Part shown: one piece after another, positions 1 through 8,158 of the stretch
Numbering within the stretch: the stretch's first letter is position 1
How the letters are laid out: every line of letters starts with the position of its first letter
Assembly: GCF_023544665.1 (NCBI RefSeq)
Contig: NZ_JAMJFL010000026.1
Location: 54,844 to 118,843 of the forward strand
Direction of reading: 5' to 3'
Length of the DNA stretch: 64,000 nucleotides
Source: Streptomyces sp. YS415
GTDB taxonomy: Bacteria; Actinomycetota; Actinomycetes; Streptomycetales; Streptomycetaceae
Position numbers and translations under genes: made by a program
Notes under the pieces: model-generated
What the model was told of the DNA's origin: nothing
Database searches by the model: none
What the model saw: only the letters and a program-made list of their open reading frames with translations

Positions 1-111
1 CTCGGCATCGGAGCGGCGGGCACCGCGCTGGTCCTGCGCGGCGCCACCGGCACCCCGACGGCCACCGGCGCCTTCGTCCTGCCGGAACTCGGCGGAACCT
101 TCGCGGACTGA
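1..111 (+). CDS. C-terminal end of an unidentified protein (5' partial)
   Basis: The window opens inside a gene. Frame 1 is open from base 1 for 36 codons and closes with TGA at 109-111. The tail reads Gly/Ala-rich (LGIGAAGTALVL) and ends in ELGGTFAD, with strong G/C bias at third positions as in its neighbours. Too little is left to name a family. It lies on the same strand as the Yip1-type gene that follows about 137 bases later. Confidence 0.6.
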   Translation, partial: LGIGAAGTALVLRGATGTPTATGAFVLPELGGTFAD

Positions 112-248
112 CCCCCGGCGGCCCTGACCCCGCGGCCCTGACTCAACCCCCAGTCCCCCCTTAGGGGATGTCACAGCTCGGCCGCAAAGCCGGGCCCGGA
201 AGCCCGGGCCCGGCACGTCACTCTCCGGGACCAGGTACGTTCGAAGAC

Positions 249-1151
249 GTGGCTGGATTCAGGATCGGACGCGGCGGCCGGGACAACCGGGCCCCGCAAA
301 CGCGAGGGCAACAACCTCCGTACGGGCAGCAGGGGCCGTCGCAGGGCTACCCCCCGCCGCCGCAGCAGCCGTACCCCGGCGGCTACGGCGGCCAGGGCCA
401 TGGCCAGGGCTACGGCGGCCAGGGCGGCGCCCATGGCGGCGGTTACGGCGGTCATGGCGAGCCGGAGTACTTCGGCGACGGTGGCGCACACCACCCGCAG
501 GGCCCGGACCCGTACGCGGCGAACAACCCTGGCCACACCCAGGCGTTCTCGGTCCACGACGACGCCTACTCCCAGGGGCAGACCTACCACGCCGGCGTGG
601 CCCCCGTGGGCCCCCGCCTGCACTGGAAGGACCTCCTGAGGGGCATCGTCCTGTCCCCCGCCAGGACCTTCCTCCAGATGCGGGACTACGCGATGTGGGG
701 CCCCGCCCTGATCGTGACGTTCCTCTACGGCCTGCTCGCGGTCTTCGGCTTCGACGGCGCCCGCGAGGACGCGATCAACGCGACCCTGTCCAACGCGGTC
801 CCGATCGTGCTGACCACGGCGATCGCCATGGTCCTGTCCGCCTTCATCCTGGGCGTGGTCACCCACACCCTGGCGCGCCAGATCGGCGGCAACGGCGCCT
901 GGCAGCCGACGGTCGGCCTGTCGATGCTGATCATGTCGCTGACGGACACCCCCCGCCTGGTCGTGGCCATGTTCTTCGGCGGCGACGCGGCCTTCGTCCA
1001 GCTCCTCGGGTGGGCGACCTGGGTGGCGGCCGGCGCCCTGCTGACGGTGATGGTCAGCCGCTCCCACGACCTGCCGTGGCCGAAGGCGCTGGGCGCGTCC
1101 GCGATCCAGCTGGTGGCCCTGCTGTCGATCGTGAAGCTGGGCACGTTCTAG
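249..1151 (+). CDS. Yip1-family integral membrane protein
   Basis: Membrane protein of 300 residues. The N-terminal third is a Gly/Tyr/Gln-rich low-complexity tail (many GYGGQG-like units). The C-terminal part holds about five hydrophobic segments and a WKDLLRGIVLSPARTFLQM entry typical of bacterial Yip1-domain proteins. I chose the GTG at 249 (product beginning MAGFRIGRGGRDNR), which matches the start I know for this Streptomyces family. An in-frame ATG at 168 would add 27 unconserved-looking residues and has no proper ribosome site. The function of the family in actinobacteria is unknown. A strong hairpin terminator follows directly. Confidence 0.8.
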   Translation: MAGFRIGRGGRDNRAPQTRGQQPPYGQQGPSQGYPPPPQQPYPGGYGGQGHGQGYGGQGGAHGGGYGGHGEPEYFGDGGAHHPQGPDPYAANNPGHTQAFSVHDDAYSQGQTYHAGVAPVGPRLHWKDLLRGIVLSPARTFLQMRDYAMWGPALIVTFLYGLLAVFGFDGAREDAINATLSNAVPIVLTTAIAMVLSAFILGVVTHTLARQIGGNGAWQPTVGLSMLIMSLTDTPRLVVAMFFGGDAAFVQLLGWATWVAAGALLTVMVSRSHDLPWPKALGASAIQLVALLSIVKLGTF

Positions 1152-1163
1152 GACATACGTACG

Positions 1164-1200
1164 AAAAGGGCCCCCGGCGCTGCACGCCGGGGGCCCTTTT
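1164..1200. terminator. bidirectional intrinsic terminator
   Basis: A perfect 16-bp stem (aaaagggcccccggcg, 1164-1179) with a 5-base loop and its complement at 1185-1200. It is A-rich on one side and T-rich on the other, so it can terminate both convergent genes (Yip1 protein and the secreted protein on the minus strand). Confidence 0.92.
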
Positions 1201-1216
1201 CTTGCTGCCGTATCTG

Positions 1217-1999
1217 CTATTGGACGTCGACGAAGTCGCCGGCCGCGCTGACCGCCGGGGTCGTGCTCGTGCCCGCGAAGCTGTAGCGGAAGTAGCCGTC
1301 GGTGGAAGCGGTGACGCTCGTCTTGAGGGTGCCCGTCGAGCTGGACTTGATCGTCTTCACCGTGGTGTAGGTGCTGCTGCCCTTCTTGCGGAACTGCAGC
1401 TTCACCGACTGGTCGGCGTAACCGTGGTACAGGTTGTCGTCCCAGTTGGCCCGGGAGAGCTTGCCGGTGACCGTGATGGTCCGGCCCTTCTTCACCGGCT
1501 CCGGCGAGGCGTTGACCGTCAGCTTCGAGTAGCGCTGCACCTGGAACGTGGTGGCCGCGTCCCGGTGGATGTAGTCGAGGTCGATGGCCGAGACCAGGGT
1601 CCTGATCCTCCAGGTGGCCGCCGCGTTGTTGCCGTTGATGGCGGAGCCGCCCTGCGGGTCGAACGTCAGCGTGCCCGTGCAGGTCGAGGTGGTGGCGCTC
1701 ACCTTGACGCAGGTGATCTCGCCTTCGTCGTACCAGATCTGGTCGTAGTTCGGCGTCGGACCGTACGCGCTGATGTACGTGGTCTCGTCGATGCCCGAGT
1801 CGTCCGAGGCGGTCACGGAGACCTTGGCGGACACGACGTTGGTGGTGCCGACCACGACCGGCTTGCCGCCGTTGACGACGACCTTGTCGATCGTGATGTC
1901 GCCCGAGCCACCGTCCTCCGCCCGGGCGGTGGCACCGGTCGCGCCGGCGACCAGCGCGACGCTGGTTCCGAGCACGGCGAAGCGCATGGCTGCGCGCAT
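1217..1999 (-). CDS. secreted protein with Ig-like/beta-sandwich region
   Basis: 260 residues with a Sec signal peptide (MRAAMRFAVLGTSVALVAG, AxA-type cleavage near ATARA). The mature part is rich in Thr, Ser, Val and Asp. The C-terminal half (SKLTVNASPEPVKKGRTITV onward) resembles the beta-sandwich repeats found in secreted Streptomyces proteins, some labelled calcium-binding. There are no catalytic motifs. A GGGGGGA ribosome site lies just upstream of the ATG at 1999; a second in-frame ATG is four codons in. It sits 54 bases downstream of the phosphoribosyltransferase gene on the same strand and could be read from that operon. The role is unknown. Confidence 0.7.
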   Translation of the reverse strand: MRAAMRFAVLGTSVALVAGATGATARAEDGGSGDITIDKVVVNGGKPVVVGTTNVVSAKVSVTASDDSGIDETTYISAYGPTPNYDQIWYDEGEITCVKVSATTSTCTGTLTFDPQGGSAINGNNAAATWRIRTLVSAIDLDYIHRDAATTFQVQRYSKLTVNASPEPVKKGRTITVTGKLSRANWDDNLYHGYADQSVKLQFRKKGSSTYTTVKTIKSSSTGTLKTSVTASTDGYFRYSFAGTSTTPAVSAAGDFVDVQ

Positions 2000-2053
2000 G
2001 AAGATCCCCCCAGGGAGTATGCGTTGATCAGCGGAAGACTACGTGACCGCAGA

Positions 2054-2563
2054 TCAGAGCGCTTCCCGGTTTTCCTTGACCGCTTCCCCCGACCTGCTGA
2101 CCGGCGGCAGGACGCTCCACGGGAAGTTGATCCAGTCGTCGGTCCGCTTCCACACGTACTCGCACTTCACGAGGGAGTGGGACTTCTCGTAGACGACCGC
2201 GGAGCGGACCTCGGCGACGTGGTCGAGGCAGAAGTCGTGCACCAGCTTCAGCGTCTTGCCGGTGTCGGCGACGTCGTCGGTGATCAGGATCTTCTTGTCG
2301 GAGAAGTCGATGGCGTTCGGCACGGGCGCGAGCATGACGGGCATGTCCAGCGTGGTGCCGACCCCGGTGTAGAACTCGACGTTCACCAGGTGGATGTTCT
2401 TGCAGTCGAGGGCGTAGGCGAGCCCGCCGGCGACGAAGACACCGCCGCGCGCGATGGACAGCACGATGTCGGGCTCGTAGCCGTCGTCGGCGATGGTCTG
2501 GGCGAGTTCGCGGATGGCGGTGCCGAACGCCTCGTAGGTGAGGTTCTCCCGTATGTCGCTCAT
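2054..2563 (-). CDS. phosphoribosyltransferase (purine/xanthine type)
   Basis: 169-residue type I phosphoribosyltransferase. The PRPP-binding loop ILITDDVADTGKTL is near the middle (acidic pair followed by TGKT), and SIARGGVFVAGGLAYAL provides the pyrophosphate-binding region. The size and the C-terminal WINFPW segment fit the hypoxanthine/xanthine/guanine transferase-like family, which makes nucleotides from free bases and PRPP. The exact base is not decided by sequence. The start ATG at 2563 lies two bases past the dcd stop (TGA at 2568-2566), so translation is probably coupled. An in-frame GTG at 2569 is an alternative start. Confidence 0.88.
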   Translation of the reverse strand: MSDIRENLTYEAFGTAIRELAQTIADDGYEPDIVLSIARGGVFVAGGLAYALDCKNIHLVNVEFYTGVGTTLDMPVMLAPVPNAIDFSDKKILITDDVADTGKTLKLVHDFCLDHVAEVRSAVVYEKSHSLVKCEYVWKRTDDWINFPWSVLPPVSRSGEAVKENREAL

Positions 2564-2565
2564 GC

Positions 2566-3141
2566 TCACACCTGGGTCCGATGGAAGTTCAGGAAGGACC
2601 GGGAGGCGGTCGGGCCGCGCTGCCCCTGGTACCGGGATCCGTACCGCTCGCTGCCGTAGGGGAACTCCGCGGGCGAGCTGAGCCGGAACATGCACAGCTG
2701 CCCGATCTTCATCCCGGGCCAGAGCTTGATGGGGAGCGTGGCGAGGTTGCTGAGCTCCAGGGTGACGTGCCCGGAGAACCCGGGGTCGATGAACCCGGCC
2801 GTGGAGTGCGTGACGAGCCCGAGCCGCCCGAGGGAGCTCTTGCCCTCCAGCCGCGAGGCGAGGTCGTCGGGCAGCGAGATGACCTCGTAGGTGGAGGCGA
2901 GCACGAACTCCCCGGGATGGAGGATGAACGGCTCGTCGCCCTCGGGCTCCACGAGCCGTGTGAGGTCGGCCTGCTCGATGGAGGGGTCGATGTGGGGGTA
3001 CCGGTGGTTCTCGAACACCCGGAAGTACCGGTCCAGGCGCACGTCGATGCTGGACGGCTGCACCATGGTCTGGTCGTAGGGATCGATCCGTACCCGCCCG
3101 GCGTCGATCTCGGCCCGGATGTCCTTGTCTGAGAGAAGCAC
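2566..3141 (-). CDS. dcd: dCTP deaminase
   Basis: 191 residues, full family length. Converts dCTP to dUTP, feeding dUMP and dTMP synthesis in the cytosol. Catalytic motifs are intact: SSLGR (Ser111 and Arg115 in E. coli numbering) and, 23 residues later, the catalytic Glu in VTLELSN (Glu138). The fold motif HSTAGFIDPGF lies between them. The start is GTG at 3141, giving MLLSDKDIRAEID, the standard Streptomyces N-terminus; reading further upstream adds unrelated residues. It is first in a tight two-gene unit with the phosphoribosyltransferase, a nucleotide-metabolism pair. Confidence 0.97.
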   Translation of the reverse strand: MLLSDKDIRAEIDAGRVRIDPYDQTMVQPSSIDVRLDRYFRVFENHRYPHIDPSIEQADLTRLVEPEGDEPFILHPGEFVLASTYEVISLPDDLASRLEGKSSLGRLGLVTHSTAGFIDPGFSGHVTLELSNLATLPIKLWPGMKIGQLCMFRLSSPAEFPYGSERYGSRYQGQRGPTASRSFLNFHRTQV

Positions 3142-3224
3142 GTCCCGAGGATACGCAAGGCGCGCGGACCGACCGAATCGGACGGCACCGCGCGCCTGCG
3201 CCCTTGCTCTGCTGCTCCGGCCTG

Positions 3225-3392
3225 CTACCGCTTGCTGCCGATCTCCAACGCCACCGGCACGACACTGCGGAGCCGGGCACAGCGCGGACACCGGACCAGT
3301 CGTCCGGGACCGAGCCGCTCGGCCTGCTGCATCGGGAACGAGGCGGTGCTGAATACGTGCCCATCGGCACAACGGACGACGGTGCGCTCCAT
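3225..3392 (-). CDS. small Cys-rich (zinc-ribbon-like) protein
   Basis: 55 residues starting MERTVVRCADGHVFST and ending ALEIGSKR. An isolated Cys near the N-terminus (VRCADGH) and a CPRC pair (VRCPRCARL) suggest a single metal site. The ATG at 3392 has a GAAGGA ribosome site 5-6 bases upstream. I chose it over longer in-frame readings because upstream codons are unlike protein. From memory this is a small protein family conserved across Streptomyces with no assigned role. It lies between dcd and tRNA-Gly and points the same way as dcd. Confidence 0.75.
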   Translation of the reverse strand: MERTVVRCADGHVFSTASFPMQQAERLGPGRLVRCPRCARLRSVVPVALEIGSKR

Positions 3393-3583
3393 CAAGTCCT
3401 TCGAGTCCCTTCCCCAAGAGCCGCACCCGGCTGCTGCCCGCCGGGCGCCGAAAGCCCACATTACGGGATGAAAGGGACGGCTCTCCAGGCGGCACTCCGA
3501 CCCGCCCGCACCGTCTCCCACGCCACCACCGTACGCCCCCAACTCCGTTCCCCCGCAGCCGCATCTCATCCCTGAAACGCCGT

Positions 3584-3614
3584 CAGACCCCGCGGCCTGA
3601 GCACCGGGGGTCTG
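3584..3614. terminator. possible hairpin upstream of tRNA-Gly
   Basis: An 8-bp inverted repeat (cagacccc at 3584-3591 with ggggtctg at 3607-3614) separated by 15 bases. It has no T-tract, so it may be a weak terminator or chance. The rest of 3393-3666 shows nothing else I can support except a TAGAGT -10-like hexamer at 3623 that could serve the tRNA. Confidence 0.3.
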
Positions 3615-3666
3615 CCATGAGGTAGAGTGAGCGAGCATTCGACACCGACTCCGGTCGGCGTCTTAC

Positions 3667-3740
3667 GCGGGTGTAGTTTAATGGTAGAACATCAGCTTCC
3701 CAAGCTGAGAGCGCGAGTTCGATTCTCGTCACCCGCTCCA
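3667..3740 (+). tRNA. tRNA-Gly (anticodon CCC), CCA encoded
   Basis: Acceptor stem GCGGGTG pairs with CACCCGC. The D arm contains agtttaatggta and the T arm contains gttcgattc. The anticodon stem TCAGC/GCTGA encloses the loop TTCCCAA, giving anticodon CCC (glycine, GGG codons). The CCA end is encoded at 3738-3740. A hairpin with a T5 run follows immediately. Confidence 0.97.
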
Positions 3741-3745
3741 TGGAG

Positions 3746-3775
3746 AAGGCCCAGGTCATCGACCCGGGCCTTTTT
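3746..3775 (+). terminator. intrinsic terminator of tRNA-Gly
   Basis: A 12-bp stem (aaggcccaggtc with gacccgggcctt, one A-C mismatch) and a 3-base loop, followed by a run of T. It lies six bases past the CCA end. Confidence 0.88.
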
Positions 3776-3836
3776 GCTGTGCGGGATGGTCGGTAATCAG
3801 GTCGCCAGGAAGTCTTGTTGCTCTCACGATGAGTGC

Positions 3837-4307
3837 ATGGACCGGTTGGGGCGCAGCGCTTGGCAGTATGTGGCGGAGGTACTCCCGCCCGAGGAACTCC
3901 CCATGCTCGCTGCTCATGCGCTCGTCGACGGGCACGATTCCCCCGCCCTGCGCGAACTGGCCGGCCTGCCACGCAGGAGCGACGCGAGCGAGATCCGCGA
4001 ACTGTACGTCCAGGCCATGCACGAACTCGGCGTACCCCTTCCCGACGAGGAGACAGCCGGCCGCCGGCTCCTCGTGGGCCTCGCGGGCGGTCTCGTACAT
4101 GCCGAGCTGAGCCCCAAGGGCGTGGTCGACCGGCTGTCCAGGGCGCTCGCGGCCCGCACCCCGGAGGAGACACGGTTCCTGTCCGTCGCAGCCCAGTACA
4201 GCGAATGGATGGGCGCGGACGAAGTCCTGGGGTGGGAGAACGATCTCAGGGCGGCGGCCCACTCGTTGACCGCCTCCACCGATCTCGGGAGCGAGGCCGT
4301 CGGCTGA
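3837..4307 (+). CDS. hypothetical protein, helical, function unknown
   Basis: 156 residues beginning MDRLGRSAWQYVAEVL. Mostly predicted alpha-helical (Leu/Ala/Glu-rich), with no signal peptide, no membrane segment and no motif I recognise. The ATG at 3837 is the first plausible start after the tRNA terminator; longer in-frame readings run through the tRNA itself. No clear ribosome site precedes it, so it may be translated from a leaderless message. It ends 13 bases short of the orphan coding tail on the opposite strand. Codon bias supports coding. Confidence 0.65.
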   Translation: MDRLGRSAWQYVAEVLPPEELPMLAAHALVDGHDSPALRELAGLPRRSDASEIRELYVQAMHELGVPLPDEETAGRRLLVGLAGGLVHAELSPKGVVDRLSRALAARTPEETRFLSVAAQYSEWMGADEVLGWENDLRAAAHSLTASTDLGSEAVG

Positions 4308-4319
4308 CGACTGTGCCCG

Positions 4320-4598
4320 TCACCCGGCCGTGTCGTCGTCGCCGTTCCTTCCGGTCTCCGGTTCCCCGGTGAGCCGGGTTGCGAGGTGGTAGGCGACGGT
4401 GACGTCCTCGTATTCCTGGCCGGGGACGACCGGGTCCGGTAGATGGGTCCGGTCGGTGTGGCTCGTCGACTCTCGCTTCCCGGTGCCGGGGAAGCGAACG
4501 AGCGTCTGGGGTTCCTCCGTGAAGCGGAGCCGTTCGGCGTGGACCGTCGAGCGGAACGAGATGTCCCCGGCCGGGCTCCCGGCTCCCGCCCCTCGGGT
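4320..4598 (-). pseudogene. orphan coding tail in frame after a TGA; no start codon
   Basis: Directly after the TGA that ends the 11-mer repeat protein (4601-4599), the same frame stays open for 92 codons to TGA at 4322-4320. The translation looks like real protein (DISFRSTVHAERLRF, then VRFPGTGKRESTS and PDPVVPGQEYEDVTV) with strong G/C at third positions. No ATG, GTG or TTG occurs in frame before this part. An AAGGAG ribosome site sits six bases before the TGA. Removing one A after CTG would give CTG-ACC-CGA in this frame, overlapping the stop as CTGA. So this is a gene whose start was lost by an indel or a sequence error, or a readthrough extension of the upstream gene. Confidence 0.6.
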
Positions 4599-5741
4599 TC
4601 AGGGCGGCTCCTTCGGCTCCCTGTCGGTACGGGCGCGACTGGATCTCGGCGGCAGCTTCCCGTCCTCTCCTCGCACCCGGCGCGTGCGGGTGCCGCCTTG
4701 GCTCCGGCCGGCCCGGCCCCGCTCTCCCTCCGCGCCCTTGCGCGCCGCGCGCGGCTCGGCCGGCTCGGTGCGTTCAGCGGGGGCGTTCGCCGTCTCGTCA
4801 GTGGCAACGGCAGCGGCAGCGGCAGCGGCAGCGTCCGCTACGGCGTTGACGCCGCCCTGTGCCGTGTCGCCTGCCGCTTCCGTCACACCCCCGGCCTGCC
4901 CGGCCACGCTCCCGGCGGTACTGCCCACCGCCTCGCCGGCGTTTCCGACGGTCCGGCTCGTCTCATGGCCGACATCCTCCACCGCTCGCCCGGCACCACT
5001 GCCGACGCCCTCCACCGCCCGCCCGGCACCACCGCCGACGCCCTCCACCGCCCGCCCGGCACCACCCCCCACGTCCCGAACGGCCCCGCCGGCTCCCTCA
5101 CCGACCTCCTGTACGGCGGCACCGGCGCCCCGCCCCACGTCCTGCACAGCAGCCCCTGCGCCCCGCCCCACGTCCTGGACGGCAGCCCCGGCTCCCTGGC
5201 CGACGTCCCGTACGGCGGCTCCCGCGCCCGAGCCGACCTCCTGGACGGCCCTTCCGGCACCCGTGCCCAGCTCCCCCACGGCCTGGCGGGCTCCGCTGCC
5301 GACGTCCTGTACGGCGGACCCGACTCCACGTGCCAGCTCGTGCAGGATCTCCGGGTTGCGGTCGAGCGTGGTGAGCACGCGGTCGATGATCTTCGCGACG
5401 TTGTGGAGACGCACCGTGAGCTGGGCCTGTGCCTCGACACCCGAGATGCCCAGGTGTACCCGGCCGAGCGAGACGTCGGCGCCCACGTTCAGTTTGAGCA
5501 GATCCAGCACCTCGGCCTGCAGCGAGACATGCGCCCGCAGATCCTCGACGTCCAGATCGATCTCGTCGACCTTCAGGATCGGAACGTCGAGGAAGACATC
5601 AGGGCTCGCACCGGCTGCGTCCTCCTCGTCGTACGCCTCGGGATCGGCGTACTCGTCACCGTCCTCGGCGTCGACTTCGTCACCGTATTCGTCGTCGTAG
5701 TCCTCGACGGAGTCCTCGTCGTTCTCGACGTTGCCGCGCAT
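4599..5741 (-). CDS. acidic protein with 11-residue amphipathic repeats
   Basis: 380 residues. Residues 1-45 are very acidic (Asp/Glu/Tyr). Residues 48-137 form a conserved-looking block (DVFLDVPILKVDEIDLDVED, continuing to LDRNPEILHELA). Residues 147-267 are eleven consecutive 11-mers of the form VGxGAGxAVxx. An Ala-rich stretch and a basic Arg/Lys tail follow. The ATG at 5741 has GGAGG seven bases upstream, which decides it over upstream in-frame codons. There is no signal peptide. Eleven-residue repeats are typical of helices that lie on membranes (synuclein, apolipoproteins) or of LEA proteins, so a membrane- or vesicle-coating role is an inference. See the coding tail just downstream. 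Confidence 0.8.
   Translation of the reverse strand: MRGNVENDEDSVEDYDDEYGDEVDAEDGDEYADPEAYDEEDAAGASPDVFLDVPILKVDEIDLDVEDLRAHVSLQAEVLDLLKLNVGADVSLGRVHLGISGVEAQAQLTVRLHNVAKIIDRVLTTLDRNPEILHELARGVGSAVQDVGSGARQAVGELGTGAGRAVQEVGSGAGAAVRDVGQGAGAAVQDVGRGAGAAVQDVGRGAGAAVQEVGEGAGGAVRDVGGGAGRAVEGVGGGAGRAVEGVGSGAGRAVEDVGHETSRTVGNAGEAVGSTAGSVAGQAGGVTEAAGDTAQGGVNAVADAAAAAAAAVATDETANAPAERTEPAEPRAARKGAEGERGRAGRSQGGTRTRRVRGEDGKLPPRSSRARTDREPKEPP
4941..5303 (-). repeat. 33-bp tandem repeat coding eleven 11-mers
   Basis: Eleven exact-length 33-base units in frame within the preceding gene. A hydrophobic residue occurs at each unit start (protein positions 147, 158, 169 and so on to 257) with no length slippage. 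The consensus unit is VGxGAGxAVxx. Adjacent units such as VGRGAGAAVQD and VGGGAGRAVEG are duplicated almost exactly, suggesting recent copy-number change. Confidence 0.88.
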
Positions 5742-5947
5742 CGCCACGCCTCCGCGGTTTTTGCGTACGTTTCGACCATCTTCAGCCCTTGGGGTCATGG
5801 GTGCGCGGTCGGCACCGGCCGGATGGGTTCTCGTCGACGCCGCAAAGGGCTCTGTACAGCGTTCAAGTTACCGGCAGGTTTCTCGTGACTTGTTTGGTTG
5901 ATTTCAGTAGAACCCGTTTCGATTGAGAAAAGAGAAAGGGGATCTAC

Positions 5948-7567
5948 GTGACATCTGGATCAGGCGTCAGACCGGAAGGAAGAGAGTTCTCCCGACGACG
6001 TTTCATTGGTAGAACTGGTTCTATTTTTGGTGCCGTCGCATTGGGGGCGATTGATCTGCCCGCCGCCGCGGCGCTCCCTCTCGACGAGCAGGTCGACGCT
6101 CTTGTCATCGGCACCGGATACGGCGGCTGCGTCACCGCGCTGCGGCTCGCCCAGGCCGGGGTGAACGTCCGTATGGTGGAAATGGGCATGGCCTGGGACA
6201 CCCCGGGGACGGACGGCAAGGTCTTCGCCAACACCACCAGCCCGGACTACCGGTCCTTCTGGCTCCGCACCCGGACCAGGCAGCCGCTGAGCAACTTCCT
6301 CGGCTTCCCGATCGACAAGGACGTGCCGCGGTACACGGGGATCCTGGACGCCGAGGACATGGGCGGGATCGTCGTGTACCAGGGGCGGGGCGTCGGGGGC
6401 GGGTCGCTCGTCAACGGCGGGATGGCGGTCACGCCACCGCGCTCCCGCTTCCCCGGGATCCTGCCCTCCGTCGACGTCGACGAGATGTACGACGTCTACT
6501 ACCCGCGCGCCAACAGCACCCTGGGGGTCAGCGGCATCGACCCCGCCTGGTTCGACACCACGGAGTGCTACGGGTACGCCCGCGTCGGCCGCAAGCACGC
6601 GGCACGGTCCGGTTTCCGCTTCCTGTTCGTGCCCAATGTCTACGACTGGGACTACATGAAGCGGGAGGCCGCGGGAGCGGTGCCCAAGTCGGCCCTGGCC
6701 GGCGAGATCCTGTACGGCAACAACCACGGCAAGAAGTCCTTGCCGAAGACGTACCTCGCGCAGGCCCGCGCGACCGGACGCGTCGGCATCTCACCGCTGC
6801 ACCGGGTCACCGGTGTCACGCCCGCCCAAGGCGGCTACGCCGTCACCCTGGAGCAACTCGACACGGGCGGCGCCGTCGTCGCGACCAGGACGGTACGGGC
6901 GCGGCGGGTGTTCTTCGCCGCGGGCAGCGTCGGCACCAGCAAGCTGCTGGTCCGGCTGAAGGCCACGGGCGCACTGCCGAACCTCAACGGCGAGATCGGC
7001 GCCGGCTGGGGCGAGAACGGCAACGTCATGTGCGGCCGGGCCAACCACCTGTGGGACCCGACCGGCGCACTGCAGTCGTCGATCCCGACGGCGGGCATCG
7101 ACAACTGGGCCGCGGGCGGGGCGTTCGCCGAGGTGGCGCCGCTGCCGACCGGCATCGAGACCTGGGCGTCGTTCTACCTGTCGATCACCAACAACCCCCA
7201 CCGCGGCCGGTTCACCTGGAACGCGGCGGCCGGGAAGGTGGAGCTGAACTGGCAGACGGCCTGGAAGCAGCCGTCGATCACCATGGCGAAGACGATCTTC
7301 GACAAGATCAACGCCACCGAGGGGACCATCTACCGCACGGACCTCTTCGGCGCCTACAAGATCTGGGGCGACCATCTCACGTACCACCCGCTCGGTGGCG
7401 CGGTCCTCAACCGGGCGACCGACAACTACGGGCGCCTGCACGGCTATACGGGGCTGTACGTGATGGACGGCGCGCTCATTCCCGGCAACGTCTCCGTCAA
7501 TCCGTTCGTGACCATCACCGCGCTCGCCGAGCGCAACATCGAGAAGATCATCGCCGAGGATTTCTGA
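5948..7567 (+). CDS. choA: cholesterol oxidase, Tat-exported FAD flavoenzyme
   Basis: 539 residues. Oxidises cholesterol and other 3-beta-hydroxysteroids to the 4-en-3-one with hydrogen peroxide release, outside the cell. A twin-arginine signal (SRRRFIG then a hydrophobic run) leads into the FAD motif GTGYGG near residue 56. Catalytic residues of the Streptomyces type I enzyme are visible: the Glu in GIETWASFYL, the His in HPLGG and the Asn in NVSVNPF. GTG at 5948 follows AGAAAGGGG. The 60 bases before the start are unusually A/T-rich for this genome, which fits a strong promoter/leader shared with the divergent repeat-protein gene. Substrate is assigned by similarity only. Confidence 0.93.
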   Translation: MTSGSGVRPEGREFSRRRFIGRTGSIFGAVALGAIDLPAAAALPLDEQVDALVIGTGYGGCVTALRLAQAGVNVRMVEMGMAWDTPGTDGKVFANTTSPDYRSFWLRTRTRQPLSNFLGFPIDKDVPRYTGILDAEDMGGIVVYQGRGVGGGSLVNGGMAVTPPRSRFPGILPSVDVDEMYDVYYPRANSTLGVSGIDPAWFDTTECYGYARVGRKHAARSGFRFLFVPNVYDWDYMKREAAGAVPKSALAGEILYGNNHGKKSLPKTYLAQARATGRVGISPLHRVTGVTPAQGGYAVTLEQLDTGGAVVATRTVRARRVFFAAGSVGTSKLLVRLKATGALPNLNGEIGAGWGENGNVMCGRANHLWDPTGALQSSIPTAGIDNWAAGGAFAEVAPLPTGIETWASFYLSITNNPHRGRFTWNAAAGKVELNWQTAWKQPSITMAKTIFDKINATEGTIYRTDLFGAYKIWGDHLTYHPLGGAVLNRATDNYGRLHGYTGLYVMDGALIPGNVSVNPFVTITALAERNIEKIIAEDF

Positions 7568-7596
7568 GCCGATCCTTCCGGGATCCGTCCATCACT

Positions 7597-7626
7597 GTGG
7601 GCCGGGGCCTCCGGGTCCCGGCCCAC
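7597..7626. terminator. bidirectional hairpin terminator
   Basis: A 10-bp perfect stem (gtgggccggg with cccggcccac) and a 10-base loop between the convergent cholesterol oxidase and AhpD-like genes. There is no clear T-tract, as is usual for high-GC actinobacterial terminators. Confidence 0.75.
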
Positions 7627-7670
7627 ACCCTTGCCCCACGCGCTTGCCCCACACCCTTGTCCCGCTCCCT

Positions 7671-8156
7671 TCAACCGCGCGCCGACGGCAGTACGCAGGC
7701 GCTGTCCAGCCCCAGCACATGGTTGAGGCGGCCGAACGCCAGCCAGGAGCCGATGCTCATGCTCAGCTCCACGATCTCCGCCTGGCTGTAGTGCGCCGTC
7801 ATCCGTTCCCAGAACTCCCCGTCCAGGCCGTGATGGTCGAGGGCGTAGCGCTCCGCGTACTCGGCGGCCAGCCGGGTCCGGTCGTCGAAGGCGTCCGTCG
7901 TACGCCACCGGGCGACCGCGTCGAGGAAGCCCTCCTCGACCTTCTGCCCGGCGCGTTCGGTGCGCCAGTCCAGGCAGAACAGGCAGCCGTTGATCTGCGC
8001 GACGCGCAGCCGGGCGGCCTCGAACTCGCGCAGGCCGAGGGTGCTGTGCTCGTAGACGGCGAGGGAGAAGGCACTGGCCGCCGGGCCGATCCCGGGCACC
8101 AGCTCGCCCCAGACGTACGCGAGGGGCTCGGCGCCCTCGGGGATGTCGATGCGCAT
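7671..8156 (-). CDS. carboxymuconolactone decarboxylase/AhpD-like protein
   Basis: 161 residues. The CxxC core (NGCLFCLDWR) sits after a long helix, as in AhpD-like peroxidase/disulfide-reductase proteins. The usual His a few residues after CxxC is replaced by Arg/Thr, so peroxidase activity is uncertain. The ATG at 8156 is separated from the stop of the upstream dehydrogenase gene by two bases (TGAccATG), and an AAAGAGG ribosome site lies inside that gene's end, so the two are translated together. It probably handles a reactive product or redox step for its partner; this is inference. Confidence 0.85.
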   Translation of the reverse strand: MRIDIPEGAEPLAYVWGELVPGIGPAASAFSLAVYEHSTLGLREFEAARLRVAQINGCLFCLDWRTERAGQKVEEGFLDAVARWRTTDAFDDRTRLAAEYAERYALDHHGLDGEFWERMTAHYSQAEIVELSMSIGSWLAFGRLNHVLGLDSACVLPSARG

Positions 8157-8158
8157 GG

